A DNA stretch of 64,000 nucleotides, taken from contig NZ_JAMCOJ010000001.1 in the NCBI RefSeq assembly GCF_023476645.1, positions 682,001 through 746,000 of the forward strand, written 5' to 3'. Both the position numbers and the translations under genes were made by a program. Positions 9,317 to 18,745 of this stretch are shown here, in pieces (within the stretch, counting starts at the first letter, position 1; the number at the start of each line of letters is the position of its first letter). This DNA comes from Cellulophaga sp. 20_2_10. GTDB lineage: Bacteria; Bacteroidota; Bacteroidia; Flavobacteriales; Flavobacteriaceae. The notes under the pieces were generated by a model that searched no databases, had not been told where the DNA came from, and saw nothing but the letters and a program-made list of their open reading frames with translations.

Positions 9317-9486
9317 TTTATTTAGACACAAAAATTAAAATAAATTAGCTCCTAAACGGCAATTTTAAAAGAGATATTAAAACTTTAACCACTATAAATT
9401 ACAATTCATCGGAAATAACATTGCTTTAAATAAAAAAGCAGTTATTTCGCACTTTAAATTCACTCGTATATTTTCAAAAACAATAA

Positions 9487-10485
9487 ATGGATATTACAAC
9501 ATTACAACTAGACGCTAACTTGCATATTTTAGTAACTGGCGGTGCCGGTTTTATTGGCTCTAATTTAATTGAAGCTTTACTAAAAAATGGCAATAAAGTT
9601 ACTTGTTTAGACAACTTTGCTACAGGACACAAGAAAAACATAGAACAACACTTTAACAACCCAAAATTTACATTAATAGAGGGCGACATTCGTACTTTAG
9701 ACGATTGTAAAAAAGCAACTACAGGCGTAGATTACATTTTACACCAAGCTGCTTTGGGTTCTGTTCCTAGATCTATAAACGATCCTATTACAAGTAATGC
9801 TGTTAATGTATCTGGTTTTTTAAATATGTTAGTCGCTGCAAGAGATAATGGTGTAAAACGTTTTGTTTATGCTGCTAGCTCATCTACGTATGGCGATTCT
9901 AAAGGTTTACCTAAGGTAGAACATGTGATAGGAAAACCGTTGTCTCCGTACGCCATAACAAAATATGTGAATGAATTGTATGCTGATATTTTTTCTAAAA
10001 CATACGGTATAGAAACGGTTGGCTTGCGTTATTTTAATGTCTTTGGACGAAAACAAGATCCTAAAGGGGCTTATGCCGCTGTTATTCCTAAATTTGTAAT
10101 GCAGTTTATGGATTACGAGTCTCCTAAAATTAACGGAGACGGATCTTTTTCTAGAGATTTTACGTATATAGACAATGTAATACAAATGAATGTTTTAGCG
10201 CTGACTACAACCAACAAAGAAGCTGTAAATACAGTGTACAATGTTGCTTGTGGCGAGCGTACAGACTTAAATGAGTTAACTACTTTGTTAAAAGAATACC
10301 TAAGTAAGTTTGACCCTAAAATTAAAGATGTTGCTGTTACGTTTGGTCCAGAAAGACAAGGAGATGTACCACACTCTTTGGCCTCTATAGACAAAGCTAA
10401 AAACTTATTAAATTACAACCCACAATACACCATTGAAGATGGCCTAAAAGAAGCCGTAGATTGGTACTGGGAAAATTTAAAATAA
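9487..10485 (+). CDS. UDP-N-acetylhexosamine 4-epimerase (WbpP/TviC-like)
   Basis: An extended SDR enzyme that would interconvert UDP-GlcNAc/UDP-GalNAc or the uronate forms. The NAD-binding motif ILVTGGAGFIGSNLIEAL is at about residues 14-31. The catalytic Ser/Tyr-Lys set lies in ASSSTYGDS and SPYAITKYVNELY near residues 155-168, and LRYFNVFGRKQDP follows. The match to WbpP/TviC is stronger than to GalE. The nucleotide-sugar dehydrogenase gene starts 22 bases downstream, the same pairing as tviC/tviB in Vi antigen and wbpP/wbpO. First gene of the plus-strand operon. Direction and exact substrate are inferred from the pairing. Confidence 0.9.
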   Translation: MDITTLQLDANLHILVTGGAGFIGSNLIEALLKNGNKVTCLDNFATGHKKNIEQHFNNPKFTLIEGDIRTLDDCKKATTGVDYILHQAALGSVPRSINDPITSNAVNVSGFLNMLVAARDNGVKRFVYAASSSTYGDSKGLPKVEHVIGKPLSPYAITKYVNELYADIFSKTYGIETVGLRYFNVFGRKQDPKGAYAAVIPKFVMQFMDYESPKINGDGSFSRDFTYIDNVIQMNVLALTTTNKEAVNTVYNVACGERTDLNELTTLLKEYLSKFDPKIKDVAVTFGPERQGDVPHSLASIDKAKNLLNYNPQYTIEDGLKEAVDWYWENLK

Positions 10486-10507
10486 TTTAAGAAATAAACA
10501 CTACATT

Positions 10508-11791
10508 ATGAGTACTTTAAAAATTGCTGTAATAGGATTAGGATATGTGGGCTTGCCATTAGCACGCTTGTTTGCAACCAAATATCCTGTAATTGGTTTT
10601 GATATTAACCAAGGTAGAATTGCTGAATTACAATCTGGAACAGATAGCACCCTAGAAGTTGAAGATGCTGTGTTGCAAGGTGTATTGCGTACAAATGCGC
10701 AAATGGACACTGGTTTGTTTTGCTCTCACAATTTAGAAGACATTAAAGACTGTAACTATTTTGTGATAACAGTACCTACGCCTGTAGATAAAAATAACAG
10801 ACCAGATTTAACTCCATTATACAAGTCTAGTGAGACTGTTGGTAAGGTGTTAAAAAAGGGAGATATTGTAATTTACGAATCTACGGTGTACCCAGGTGCA
10901 ACAGAAGAAGAGTGTATTCCTGTATTAGAAAAAGTTAGTGGTTTAAAATTTAATGTAGATTTCTTTGCTGGCTATTCTCCAGAACGTATAAACCCGGGAG
11001 ATAAGGAGCATACGGTAGAAAAAATATTAAAAGTAACTTCTGGTTCTACACCAGAAATAGGACAAAAAGTAGATGCGCTATACAAATCTGTGATTACAGC
11101 AGGCACCCATTTAGCACCAACTATAAAAGTAGCCGAAGCGGCAAAAGTAATAGAGAACTCGCAACGAGATATTAATATTGCCTTTGTAAACGAGCTGGCT
11201 AAAATATTTAACTTAATGGATATAGATACACATGCTGTACTAGAAGCCGCTGGTACAAAATGGAACTTTTTACCATTTAAGCCAGGTTTGGTTGGTGGTC
11301 ACTGTATCGGTGTAGATCCTTATTATTTGGCACAAAGAGCCCAAGAATTTGGGTACCATCCAGAAATTATATTAGCAGGTAGACGTTTAAACGACAGCAT
11401 GGGTGGCTATGTAGGTTCTGAGGTTATTAAACTAATGCTACAAGAAGATATAAAAATTAAGAACGCGAATGTTTTAGTCTTGGGTATTACATTTAAAGAA
11501 AACTGCCCAGATGTACGTAACACACGCGCTGTAGATGTTATACAACAACTAGAGAGTTATAGTACACAGGTTACAATTTACGATCCTTGGGCTAACCCAG
11601 CAGAAGTAGTACATGAATACAATTTAGAAACAACTACCACCGTACCTCAAGGTACTTATGATGCAATTATATTAACCGTTGCACACAAAGAGTTTTTGGA
11701 GCTAGACCTACAATCTTTACTTAAGCCAAATGGTATTTTGTATGATGTTAAAGGCATACTAGATCCTAAAACAGTACACGGAAGACTATAA
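10508..11791 (+). CDS. UDP-N-acetylhexosamine 6-dehydrogenase (TviB/WbpO-like)
   Basis: Oxidises C6 of a UDP-HexNAc to the uronic acid in two NAD-dependent steps. The Rossmann motif AVIGLGYVGLPLARLF is at residues 7-22. Also present are ESTVYPGATEEEC, the GYSPERINPGDKEH loop and the catalytic cysteine in GGHCIGVDPYYLA near residue 258. The C-terminal UDP-binding domain includes GITFKENCPDVRNTRA. Length (427 residues) is typical of the WbpO/TviB branch. With the preceding epimerase it should give a UDP-GalNAcA- or GlcNAcA-type donor, so the polysaccharide is probably acidic. GlcNAc versus GalNAc preference cannot be decided from sequence alone. Confidence 0.9.
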   Translation: MSTLKIAVIGLGYVGLPLARLFATKYPVIGFDINQGRIAELQSGTDSTLEVEDAVLQGVLRTNAQMDTGLFCSHNLEDIKDCNYFVITVPTPVDKNNRPDLTPLYKSSETVGKVLKKGDIVIYESTVYPGATEEECIPVLEKVSGLKFNVDFFAGYSPERINPGDKEHTVEKILKVTSGSTPEIGQKVDALYKSVITAGTHLAPTIKVAEAAKVIENSQRDINIAFVNELAKIFNLMDIDTHAVLEAAGTKWNFLPFKPGLVGGHCIGVDPYYLAQRAQEFGYHPEIILAGRRLNDSMGGYVGSEVIKLMLQEDIKIKNANVLVLGITFKENCPDVRNTRAVDVIQQLESYSTQVTIYDPWANPAEVVHEYNLETTTTVPQGTYDAIILTVAHKEFLELDLQSLLKPNGILYDVKGILDPKTVHGRL

Positions 11792-11831
11792 TACTAGCAA
11801 CCACTAGTTGTAAACATAAAACCAAACCATT

Positions 11832-13361
11832 TTGAGTCAATTAAAAAAAGGAGCCTTTTTAAATTATGCCACTATATTTTTAACAAATGTAGTGGGCATC
11901 TTATTAACTCCTTTTATTTTAAGTTACATAGGAGCTTCAGAATATGGTATATATATTACCATAGGCGCGCTAGTAGGTACAATATCTTTATTAGATTTTG
12001 GACTAAATAGTACCATTGTACGTTTTGTAGCCAAGTATAGAGCAGAGAAAGATAAAAAGGGGGAAGAAAACTTTTTGGCAACCACCATGCTTATTTTCTT
12101 TGTGATATCTGCAGTAATTGTAATTATAGGACTTGTGTTTTACAATTACTTTATAGACTCCTATTTTACAAAAATGAATGGGGAAGAAATTAAAATAGCC
12201 AAGACCATATTTGGTATTTTAATTTTTAACCTAGCTATAAGTTTGCCAGGTGCTGCTTTTACGGGCATTTGCTACGGTTACGAATCTTTTGTATTTCCTA
12301 AGACATTAAATATTATTCGGTATATAACACGCTCTCTTACTGTTGTAGCGGTATTAACATTAGGTGGCAAAGCTATTTCACTTGTTATTCTAGATACCGT
12401 ATTTAACTTACTAATTATTGTAATTACATTAACTTTTGTCTTTAAGAAATTGAAGGTTAGAATAAAATTACACAGTTTTTCTTTTGTTTTTATAAAGCAA
12501 ATTTTTAGTTATTCTGGGTGGATTTTTGTCTTTGCACTAGTGAGTATTTTCCAATGGAAAGCAGGTCACTGGGTATTAGGTAGTACAAGCCCTCCAGAAG
12601 TATTAACCATTTATGGTATTGGTATTACATTAGGTACCTATTACGGAGCATTCTCTACTGCTATTTCTGGCGTGTTTTTACCAAGAGCAACACAGATGAC
12701 TGTAGGCAAAGCTACAGGAGAAGAATTAACAGATATGATGATAAAGATTGGAAGACTTTCCTTTATTGTCCTGATGTTTATTTTTGGAGCATTTTTGTTT
12801 TTCGGACATCAATTTGTTTTGTTATGGGTCGGTAAAACATTAGGAGCAGAAGGTAGTTATGAAGCTTGGCTCATTGCTATTATGATAATGGCAGCATATA
12901 CATTACCACTTGTACAAGGTTTTGGAAACTCAATTTTAGAAGCAAAAAGTAAATTAGCATTTAAAGCGATTCTATACCTTTCTTTTATGATACTTGGTAC
13001 CATACTAGGTGCGGTATTAGCGCAAGAAAATGGTGCTTTGGGTATGATTACTGGTTCTGTAGTTGCTTGGGTTATAGTGCAAAATGTAATGAATTTTTAT
13101 TACCACAAAAAAATAGGCTTAAATATTATTCGTTTTTTTAAACAACTTTTAAGCAAAACAGGTATTGCCATACTACTGGTATTTGGTATAGCTTATTTTA
13201 TAAACCTCATACCAGGTGAAGATTGGTTTAATTTTATATACAAGGCTATACTTTACACTATAGTATATGGCACACTTATGTATACTTTAGGCTTAATTCC
13301 TTTTGAGAAAGATTTATTTAAAAAGCCCATGAATAGCTTATTAAAAAAAATACGTAAATGA
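11832..13361 (+). CDS. wzx: Wzx-type lipid-linked oligosaccharide flippase
   Basis: Inner-membrane MATE/MOP-superfamily protein that would move the undecaprenyl-linked repeat unit to the periplasm. The N-terminus LKKGAFLNYATIFLTNVVG and LTPFILSYIGASEYGIY is typical of Wzx. About 12-14 hydrophobic helices are spread over 509 residues. The start is a TTG at 11832; no ATG is available near the conserved N-terminus, so a TTG start is likely. The only flippase in the window, it sits downstream of the precursor genes and overlaps the next gene by four bases (ATGA). Confidence 0.9.
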   Translation: MSQLKKGAFLNYATIFLTNVVGILLTPFILSYIGASEYGIYITIGALVGTISLLDFGLNSTIVRFVAKYRAEKDKKGEENFLATTMLIFFVISAVIVIIGLVFYNYFIDSYFTKMNGEEIKIAKTIFGILIFNLAISLPGAAFTGICYGYESFVFPKTLNIIRYITRSLTVVAVLTLGGKAISLVILDTVFNLLIIVITLTFVFKKLKVRIKLHSFSFVFIKQIFSYSGWIFVFALVSIFQWKAGHWVLGSTSPPEVLTIYGIGITLGTYYGAFSTAISGVFLPRATQMTVGKATGEELTDMMIKIGRLSFIVLMFIFGAFLFFGHQFVLLWVGKTLGAEGSYEAWLIAIMIMAAYTLPLVQGFGNSILEAKSKLAFKAILYLSFMILGTILGAVLAQENGALGMITGSVVAWVIVQNVMNFYYHKKIGLNIIRFFKQLLSKTGIAILLVFGIAYFINLIPGEDWFNFIYKAILYTIVYGTLMYTLGLIPFEKDLFKKPMNSLLKKIRK

Positions 13362-14638
13362 AAAAATGTACATTAAAGAATATATCATTTACTAATGATA
13401 ATTCTACAATAGAATATGACTATGAACTAAGTAAGGATATCCAAAAATATTTTAATAAAGAAAATCCTTATTACGTAACTTATGAAAAAGAGATAAGTAA
13501 TACTCCTAGTAGCATTGCCGTAATACCTTTTTTAGCAAATATTATGCCTATAGCATGGTTTGCAGGATTTGATGTAGTGGTAGATGAAGTAGATGAAATA
13601 TTTTTTAACTCCTTAACCGAATTAAAAAAAGAGTTTACAAAGTACCACCCAAACAAAACAATTAAAGGAGAACTTATTTCAAAAAAATTAGTGAAAAATA
13701 TAATTTCTGGTACAGAAACTGCTTTACTATTTAGTGGCGGTCTAGACTCTTTTGAGTCCTATACTAGAAATTATGAAAGTAATCCTTACTTAATATCTAT
13801 TCATGGTGCAGATGTAGAAATAAATGATCACAAACGATGGGAAGATTTTAAACGTTACAATACGGAAGAAGAAATCGTAGCAAATGACAAATTGTGTTAT
13901 ATTAGTACAAATGTACGTGACTTCTACACCTATAAGGTTGATCTTTTAGTAAATATTGGCTGGTGGGGTAAAATACAACATGGCATGTCATTGTTAGGTG
14001 TTATAGCTCCTTTAGGTTATCAACTGGGAATTTCCAAAATTCTTATTGGATCTTCTAATACAGAGGAAGTTGATTTTGGCTGGGGGTCTTCACCTAATAT
14101 AGATGAAAAGATGAAATGGTCTAATAGTACTGTAATTCATGATGGATACCATTTACGACGAACCGATAAAATTGACAATATTGTAGCTTTTACTAAAAAT
14201 AACCATACTCCCATAAAATTAAGAGTCTGTTATTCAGAGTTAAGAGATGGGTATAATTGTAGTATTTGCGCAAAGTGCCAACGTACCATTTTTGGATTAC
14301 TTTTAGCCAATAGCAACCCAAACGATTATGGCTTTAAAGTACCTGCTAATATATACTCGTTACTTTTAAATAATTTTAAAGCAAATACGGTAATGTCTAC
14401 AGGTGTAAAGTATGAATGGAAGTGCTTGCAGAAAAAGGCATCAGAAATAACCGATTTTTTTGTTCTGAACAACAAAGAAACTGAAAAACAAAGTATTCAA
14501 ACATTTATTAATTTGGATTTAGAAAGCCTTGTAAATGTTGATTTAGAAAAAACGAAACCCATTTTTAAGCTTAAATTTATACTACGACATAAATTTAGAA
14601 ACGCTTATAAGACGTATAAAAAAATTAGATATAATTAA
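13358..14638 (+). CDS. QueC-like PP-loop ATP pyrophosphatase-fold protein of unknown role
   Basis: The PP-loop signature SGGLDS is at residues 126-131. A zinc-type cysteine cluster follows at 291, 301, 304 and 307 (CX9CX2CX2C), close to the pattern of 7-cyano-7-deazaguanine synthase QueC. The protein is 426 residues, about twice the length of QueC, with an N-terminal extension of ~120 residues and a C-terminal extension of ~110. No other queuosine gene is nearby. It lies inside the polysaccharide operon, overlapping wzx by four bases. PP-loop enzymes adenylate a substrate, and QueC adenylates a carboxylate before amide and nitrile formation. Amidation of a uronic acid or another carboxylate is therefore possible but is inference. 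Fold assignment is fairly secure; function is unknown. Confidence 0.65.
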   Translation: MKKCTLKNISFTNDNSTIEYDYELSKDIQKYFNKENPYYVTYEKEISNTPSSIAVIPFLANIMPIAWFAGFDVVVDEVDEIFFNSLTELKKEFTKYHPNKTIKGELISKKLVKNIISGTETALLFSGGLDSFESYTRNYESNPYLISIHGADVEINDHKRWEDFKRYNTEEEIVANDKLCYISTNVRDFYTYKVDLLVNIGWWGKIQHGMSLLGVIAPLGYQLGISKILIGSSNTEEVDFGWGSSPNIDEKMKWSNSTVIHDGYHLRRTDKIDNIVAFTKNNHTPIKLRVCYSELRDGYNCSICAKCQRTIFGLLLANSNPNDYGFKVPANIYSLLLNNFKANTVMSTGVKYEWKCLQKKASEITDFFVLNNKETEKQSIQTFINLDLESLVNVDLEKTKPIFKLKFILRHKFRNAYKTYKKIRYN

Positions 14639-14688
14639 TTTACACACGACCATTAACTCTAGTATTAGTAATACTAAAACAAAAAAAT

Positions 14689-15657
14689 ATGAAATACGGA
14701 CTATTAACTTATGATGAAAACAAACGTTTTTTTAATGTTGGTGATAATATTCAAAGCTTAGCAGCCAAACAATTTATTCCACAAGTTGATGAATTTATCA
14801 ATCGTGAAAAGTTAGCAGATTACAAAGGAGATAAAACAAAACTAATCCTAAACGGTTGGTTTACCCACAATATAAAAAACTGGGTACCTTCTGAAGATAT
14901 AGACCCAATCTTTGTTTCTTTTCATATGAACAATACTGCTGCACCTTTTATGTTAAGTGAAAAAGGAATTGCATATTTAAAAAAGCATGCACCTATAGGT
15001 TGTAGAGATCAATTTACTGCGGATACTTTAAAAGCTAAAGGGATTGATGCGTATTTCTCAGGTTGCCTAACACTAACACTGGATACCTACAAAGTAGACG
15101 ATAGTGAGCGTACAGATGATATTTACATTGTAGATCCATTATATAGTTACCCCAGAGCTGGTAAAGTTTTTTATAGTACAAAACATACTATTAAAAATAT
15201 TTTAAATGGTACTGCATTTCAATTAGGAAAAAAACAAAAACACCTTAAAAACTTTATTAGTAAGGAAGTTTTAGAAAGCGCACATTTTGTAAATCAAGAA
15301 CCTCCCGCAAATACCTATTCAGATGAAGAAAAGTTTGCTATGGCAGAAGATTTATTACACAAATATGCCAAAGCAAAACTGGTTATAACATCGAGAATAC
15401 ATTGCGCATTGCCTTGTTTGGCTATGGGTACACCTGTGATATTTGTTAATGGATTTGATAGTTTTGTAGACTCATGTAGATTCGATGGTATCCTAGAATT
15501 GTTTAATAGAATAGATATTGATAGTAAAACCGGTTCATATACTGCTAATTTTGATTTACCTGGAAAAGTTACCAAAGACACTATGGTTAAAAATTTAGAA
15601 AAACACCATAAGCTAGCAGATAGCTTAAAAAAAATTGTCAATCAAAAAGTTAAATGA
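14689..15657 (+). CDS. Polysaccharide pyruvyl transferase family protein
   Basis: A member of the PS_pyruv_trans/CsaB-like family, which transfers pyruvate from phosphoenolpyruvate to form ketals on sugars. Seen in the sequence: N-terminal YGLLTYDENKRFFNVGDNIQS, central SGCLTLTL, and the C-terminal family motif TSRIHCALPCLAMGTPVIF with the conserved Arg and His. It is 322 residues, cytoplasmic, with no signal peptide. It follows the PP-loop gene after a 50-base gap. Some family members have other activities, so a pyruvyl substituent on the repeat unit is likely but unproven. Confidence 0.8.
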   Translation: MKYGLLTYDENKRFFNVGDNIQSLAAKQFIPQVDEFINREKLADYKGDKTKLILNGWFTHNIKNWVPSEDIDPIFVSFHMNNTAAPFMLSEKGIAYLKKHAPIGCRDQFTADTLKAKGIDAYFSGCLTLTLDTYKVDDSERTDDIYIVDPLYSYPRAGKVFYSTKHTIKNILNGTAFQLGKKQKHLKNFISKEVLESAHFVNQEPPANTYSDEEKFAMAEDLLHKYAKAKLVITSRIHCALPCLAMGTPVIFVNGFDSFVDSCRFDGILELFNRIDIDSKTGSYTANFDLPGKVTKDTMVKNLEKHHKLADSLKKIVNQKVK

Positions 15658-15677
15658 TACTTAAAAAAGAATAAATT

Positions 15678-16421
15678 ATGATACCAAAAGTTATTCACTA
15701 TTGTTGGTTTGGAAGAGGGAAAATGCCCCGGTTGGCAGAAATATGCATTGCATCTTGGAAAAAATATTTACCAGAATATGAACTCTACCTTTGGAATGAA
15801 GATTCATTTGATGTAAACAGCTGCCAATTTACTAAAGAGGCTTATGAAGCTAAAAAATATGCTTTTGTAACTGATTATGTTCGTCTCTACGCCTTAAAGC
15901 ATCACGGAGGTGTTTATATGGATACCGATGTAGAAGTATTAAAAAACTTAGATAGATTTCTTAAATATCCAGCTTTTTCTGGTTTTGAAGATGAAATAAA
16001 TATACCGACAGGAATAATGGCTAGTGTAAAAGATGGTAAATGGGTTAATTACCTTATATCATATTACGACAATAAACCATTTAAACTAGAAAACGGTACA
16101 TTAGATACCTTAACAAACACGTTTATAATAGGTGATATGACTAAGAAATTAGGGTTTATACCTAATAATAAATATCAATGTATTGATAATGAATTGCATC
16201 TTTTTCCTAAAGATTACTTTTGTCCAAAGTCACAAGTAACGGGGAAAATCGAAGCTACAGAAAACACCTATTGCATACACCATTTTTCTGGGTCTTGGAT
16301 GCCTATGAAAAAAAAGCGTATGACTGCTATAAAAAAATGGTTAATGAGAATCATTGGTGTAAAAAATGTTGAATTTTTAATAAAGATTCTTAATCTAAAA
16401 GCATTAAAAAAGCACATATGA
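15678..16421 (+). CDS. Capsular polysaccharide glycosyltransferase (GT32-like, DXD)
   Basis: A short glycosyltransferase of the 'glycosyltransferase sugar-binding region containing DXD' type. It begins IPKVIHYCWFGRGKMP, contains EYELYLWNEDSF, and has the metal-binding DXD as GGVYMDTDVEVL at about residues 75-86. The C-terminal CIHHFSGSW is the usual closing motif of this family. At 247 residues it is normal for the class. It overlaps the UDP-GlcNAc 2-epimerase gene by four bases. It is expected to add one sugar to the lipid-linked repeat; donor and linkage are unknown. Confidence 0.87.
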   Translation: MIPKVIHYCWFGRGKMPRLAEICIASWKKYLPEYELYLWNEDSFDVNSCQFTKEAYEAKKYAFVTDYVRLYALKHHGGVYMDTDVEVLKNLDRFLKYPAFSGFEDEINIPTGIMASVKDGKWVNYLISYYDNKPFKLENGTLDTLTNTFIIGDMTKKLGFIPNNKYQCIDNELHLFPKDYFCPKSQVTGKIEATENTYCIHHFSGSWMPMKKKRMTAIKKWLMRIIGVKNVEFLIKILNLKALKKHI

Positions 16422-17590
16422 AAAAAGTATTATTAGTATTCGGAACTAGACCTGAAGCCATAAAAATGGCCCCTTTATTAAAAGAGTTTAAAAAATATCC
16501 AGATTCGTTTGAAACATTGGTATGTGTCACTGCGCAACATAGGGAAATGTTAGATCAAGTTTTAGATCTTTTTAATATTATACCAGACTTTGACTTAAAT
16601 CTTATGAAACAAGGTCAAGATTTATATGATATTACCTCCAGAGTTTTATTAAATATGAGAACTGTGTTAGCAGAAACTAAACCCGATTTAGTATTAGTTC
16701 ACGGAGATACAACTACTTCTACAGCAACAGCCTTAGCCTCTTTTTATCAAAAAATTCCTGTTGCACATATAGAAGCTGGTCTACGTACACACAACATCTA
16801 CTCGCCTTGGCCTGAGGAAATGAATAGGCAGTTAACAGGAAGAATAGCTGCTTTTAATTTTGCCCCTACGGAGCTAAGTCAAGAAAACTTACTTAAGGAA
16901 GGAATTTCAGAGAAAAACGTAATTGTAACTGGAAATACTGTAATAGATGCTCTACAATTAGTTCTTAAAAAGATTGAAGAGGATATAGAAATTAAGGAAA
17001 ACATTTATAAAATTCTTAAAAATAATCATCTTGATCAAGAAACTATTGAAAATTGGATCAATAACAAACGTAAACTAGTCCTAATAACAGGACATAGGAG
17101 GGAGAATTTTGGAGAAGGATTTTTGAATATATGTAAGGCGATAAAAGAACTTTCTGAAAAGCATAAAAATGTAGATTTCTTATATCCTATGCATTTGAAT
17201 CCAAATGTAAGAGAACCTATAAATGAAGTTTTTGGTAGTGATAGCAATAAATCAAATGTCTTTTTTATAGAGCCATTAGAGTACCTGCCATTCGTATTTT
17301 TAATGAGTAAAAGTTACCTTGTCTTGACGGATTCGGGAGGAATTCAGGAAGAAGCTCCAGGAATAGGAAAACCCGTTTTAGTCATGAGAAACACTACAGA
17401 AAGACCAGAAGGTATCCTTGCGGGAACTGTTAAATTAGTAGGAACTGATAAGGATATAATATGTAATGAGGTATCCACTCTACTCGAAAATAATGACTTG
17501 TATTTAAAAATGTCTGAAGCTAATAATCCTTATGGTGATGGTTTAGCTTCTGAAAAAATAGTTGCTTTTTTAAAAGACAATTTAAAGTAA
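16418..17590 (+). CDS. wecB: UDP-N-acetylglucosamine 2-epimerase (non-hydrolysing)
   Basis: Converts UDP-GlcNAc to UDP-ManNAc in the cytoplasm. Family motifs are in order: VFGTRPEAIKMAPLL (residues 6-20), HGDTTTSTATALA, HIEAGLRTHNIYSPWPEE, ITGHRRENFGEG and DSGGIQEEAPGIGKPVLVM followed by NTTERPEGI. Length (390 residues) is typical. It overlaps the upstream glycosyltransferase by four bases and precedes another after eight bases. It would supply ManNAc, or ManNAcA if the dehydrogenase in this operon accepts UDP-ManNAc. Confidence 0.94.
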   Translation: MKKVLLVFGTRPEAIKMAPLLKEFKKYPDSFETLVCVTAQHREMLDQVLDLFNIIPDFDLNLMKQGQDLYDITSRVLLNMRTVLAETKPDLVLVHGDTTTSTATALASFYQKIPVAHIEAGLRTHNIYSPWPEEMNRQLTGRIAAFNFAPTELSQENLLKEGISEKNVIVTGNTVIDALQLVLKKIEEDIEIKENIYKILKNNHLDQETIENWINNKRKLVLITGHRRENFGEGFLNICKAIKELSEKHKNVDFLYPMHLNPNVREPINEVFGSDSNKSNVFFIEPLEYLPFVFLMSKSYLVLTDSGGIQEEAPGIGKPVLVMRNTTERPEGILAGTVKLVGTDKDIICNEVSTLLENNDLYLKMSEANNPYGDGLASEKIVAFLKDNLK

Positions 17591-17598
17591 AGTACTAC

Positions 17599-18729
17599 AT
17601 GAAGAAAATAGTTTATTTAACGGATCAAATGTATTTACACGGTGGTGCAGAACGTGTACTTACCAACAAAGCAAACTATTTTATTAAACATAATTTAGCT
17701 GAAATTTATATAATTACAACAGAACAGCAAAATAAAAAACCTTGTTATGATATAAATTCTAATGTAAAATTTATTGATTTAGAAATAAACTATGACCGTA
17801 ATAAATCTTATTTTCACCCAAAAAATGTACTGAAATTACCTAAACATTTTTTAAATTTAAAAAAAGAATTAAATAAAATTAAGCCAGATAATATAGTAAC
17901 ATTAAGCCTACAGTTTGATTATTATTTTCTACCCTTTATTTTAAAAGGAATTCAAAAAATTAAAGAATTTCATTCTTCAAGATACTTTAGATCTATAGAA
18001 AGAAAAAAGAATAAATCGTTTTTTAAAAAGCAATTTTATAAATTTAATGATTACATCGAGTCTAAATATGATTCTTTAGTGTTATTAACCATTGATGAAA
18101 AACAACACTTTAAATCTGATAATATTGCAATAATTCCAAATGCAATTTCACATTATCCAAGTAAACAAAGTAATTTAAATAATAACAAAGCCATCAGTGC
18201 TGGCCGCATAGCTCCTGTAAAACAGTTTGACAAATTAATAGAAGCATGGTCGTATGTTGCCAAATCGATTCCTGACTGGAAATTAGAAATTTACGGAGAA
18301 GGTAGTAAACAAGATCTTGATGAGTTACAAAAAAAAATAAATAAATTAAACTTATCGGAAATCATTTTTTTGCGTGGTCAAACAAATGATTTGGAATCCA
18401 AAATGCTAGAAGCATCCCTGTATGTAATGTCTTCTAAAACAGAATGTTTTCCTATGGTATTACTAGAAGCTATGTCTTGTGGGTTGCCTGTTATCTCTTT
18501 TAATTGTCCATATGGTCCAAAAAATATTATAACAGATACTAAAGATGGTTTTCTAACCCCAGCAGATGACATTAAAGGATTAGGTAGTAAAATAATAGAA
18601 GTTATACATAATAAAAAAGAACTAGAAATACTATCTATCAATGCTCGTATGAAAGCTAAACTATTTTTACCAGAAACAGTAATGCAGAAATGGTTAAAGT
18701 TATTTAACATAAAAAATATAACTAAATAA
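17599..18729 (+). CDS. Glycosyltransferase family 4 protein
   Basis: A GT-B glycosyltransferase. The N-terminal acceptor domain contains HGGAERVLTNKANYF. The C-terminal nucleotide-sugar domain begins AISAGRIAPVKQFDKLIEAW and holds the EX7E-type motif TECFPMVLLEAMSCGLPVISF near residues 281-301. Length is 376 residues. Coding sequence is visibly more A-rich than the flanking sugar-nucleotide genes, as often seen for horizontally exchanged assembly genes. Donor sugar unknown. Confidence 0.88.
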   Translation: MKKIVYLTDQMYLHGGAERVLTNKANYFIKHNLAEIYIITTEQQNKKPCYDINSNVKFIDLEINYDRNKSYFHPKNVLKLPKHFLNLKKELNKIKPDNIVTLSLQFDYYFLPFILKGIQKIKEFHSSRYFRSIERKKNKSFFKKQFYKFNDYIESKYDSLVLLTIDEKQHFKSDNIAIIPNAISHYPSKQSNLNNNKAISAGRIAPVKQFDKLIEAWSYVAKSIPDWKLEIYGEGSKQDLDELQKKINKLNLSEIIFLRGQTNDLESKMLEASLYVMSSKTECFPMVLLEAMSCGLPVISFNCPYGPKNIITDTKDGFLTPADDIKGLGSKIIEVIHNKKELEILSINARMKAKLFLPETVMQKWLKLFNIKNITK

Positions 18730-18745
18730 TAGCAACCTCAAACCA

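Larger units (their letters stand above)
9018..9486. other. Divergent intergenic region between the two polysaccharide operons
   Basis: A 469-base gap with no credible gene. It holds the control region of both the minus-strand export operon and the plus-strand assembly operon. It contains a minus-strand -7 element, a tandem CGAT direct repeat and one further TAAAATCGAC copy, each listed separately. The rest is AT-rich with no clear hairpin. Confidence 0.8.
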
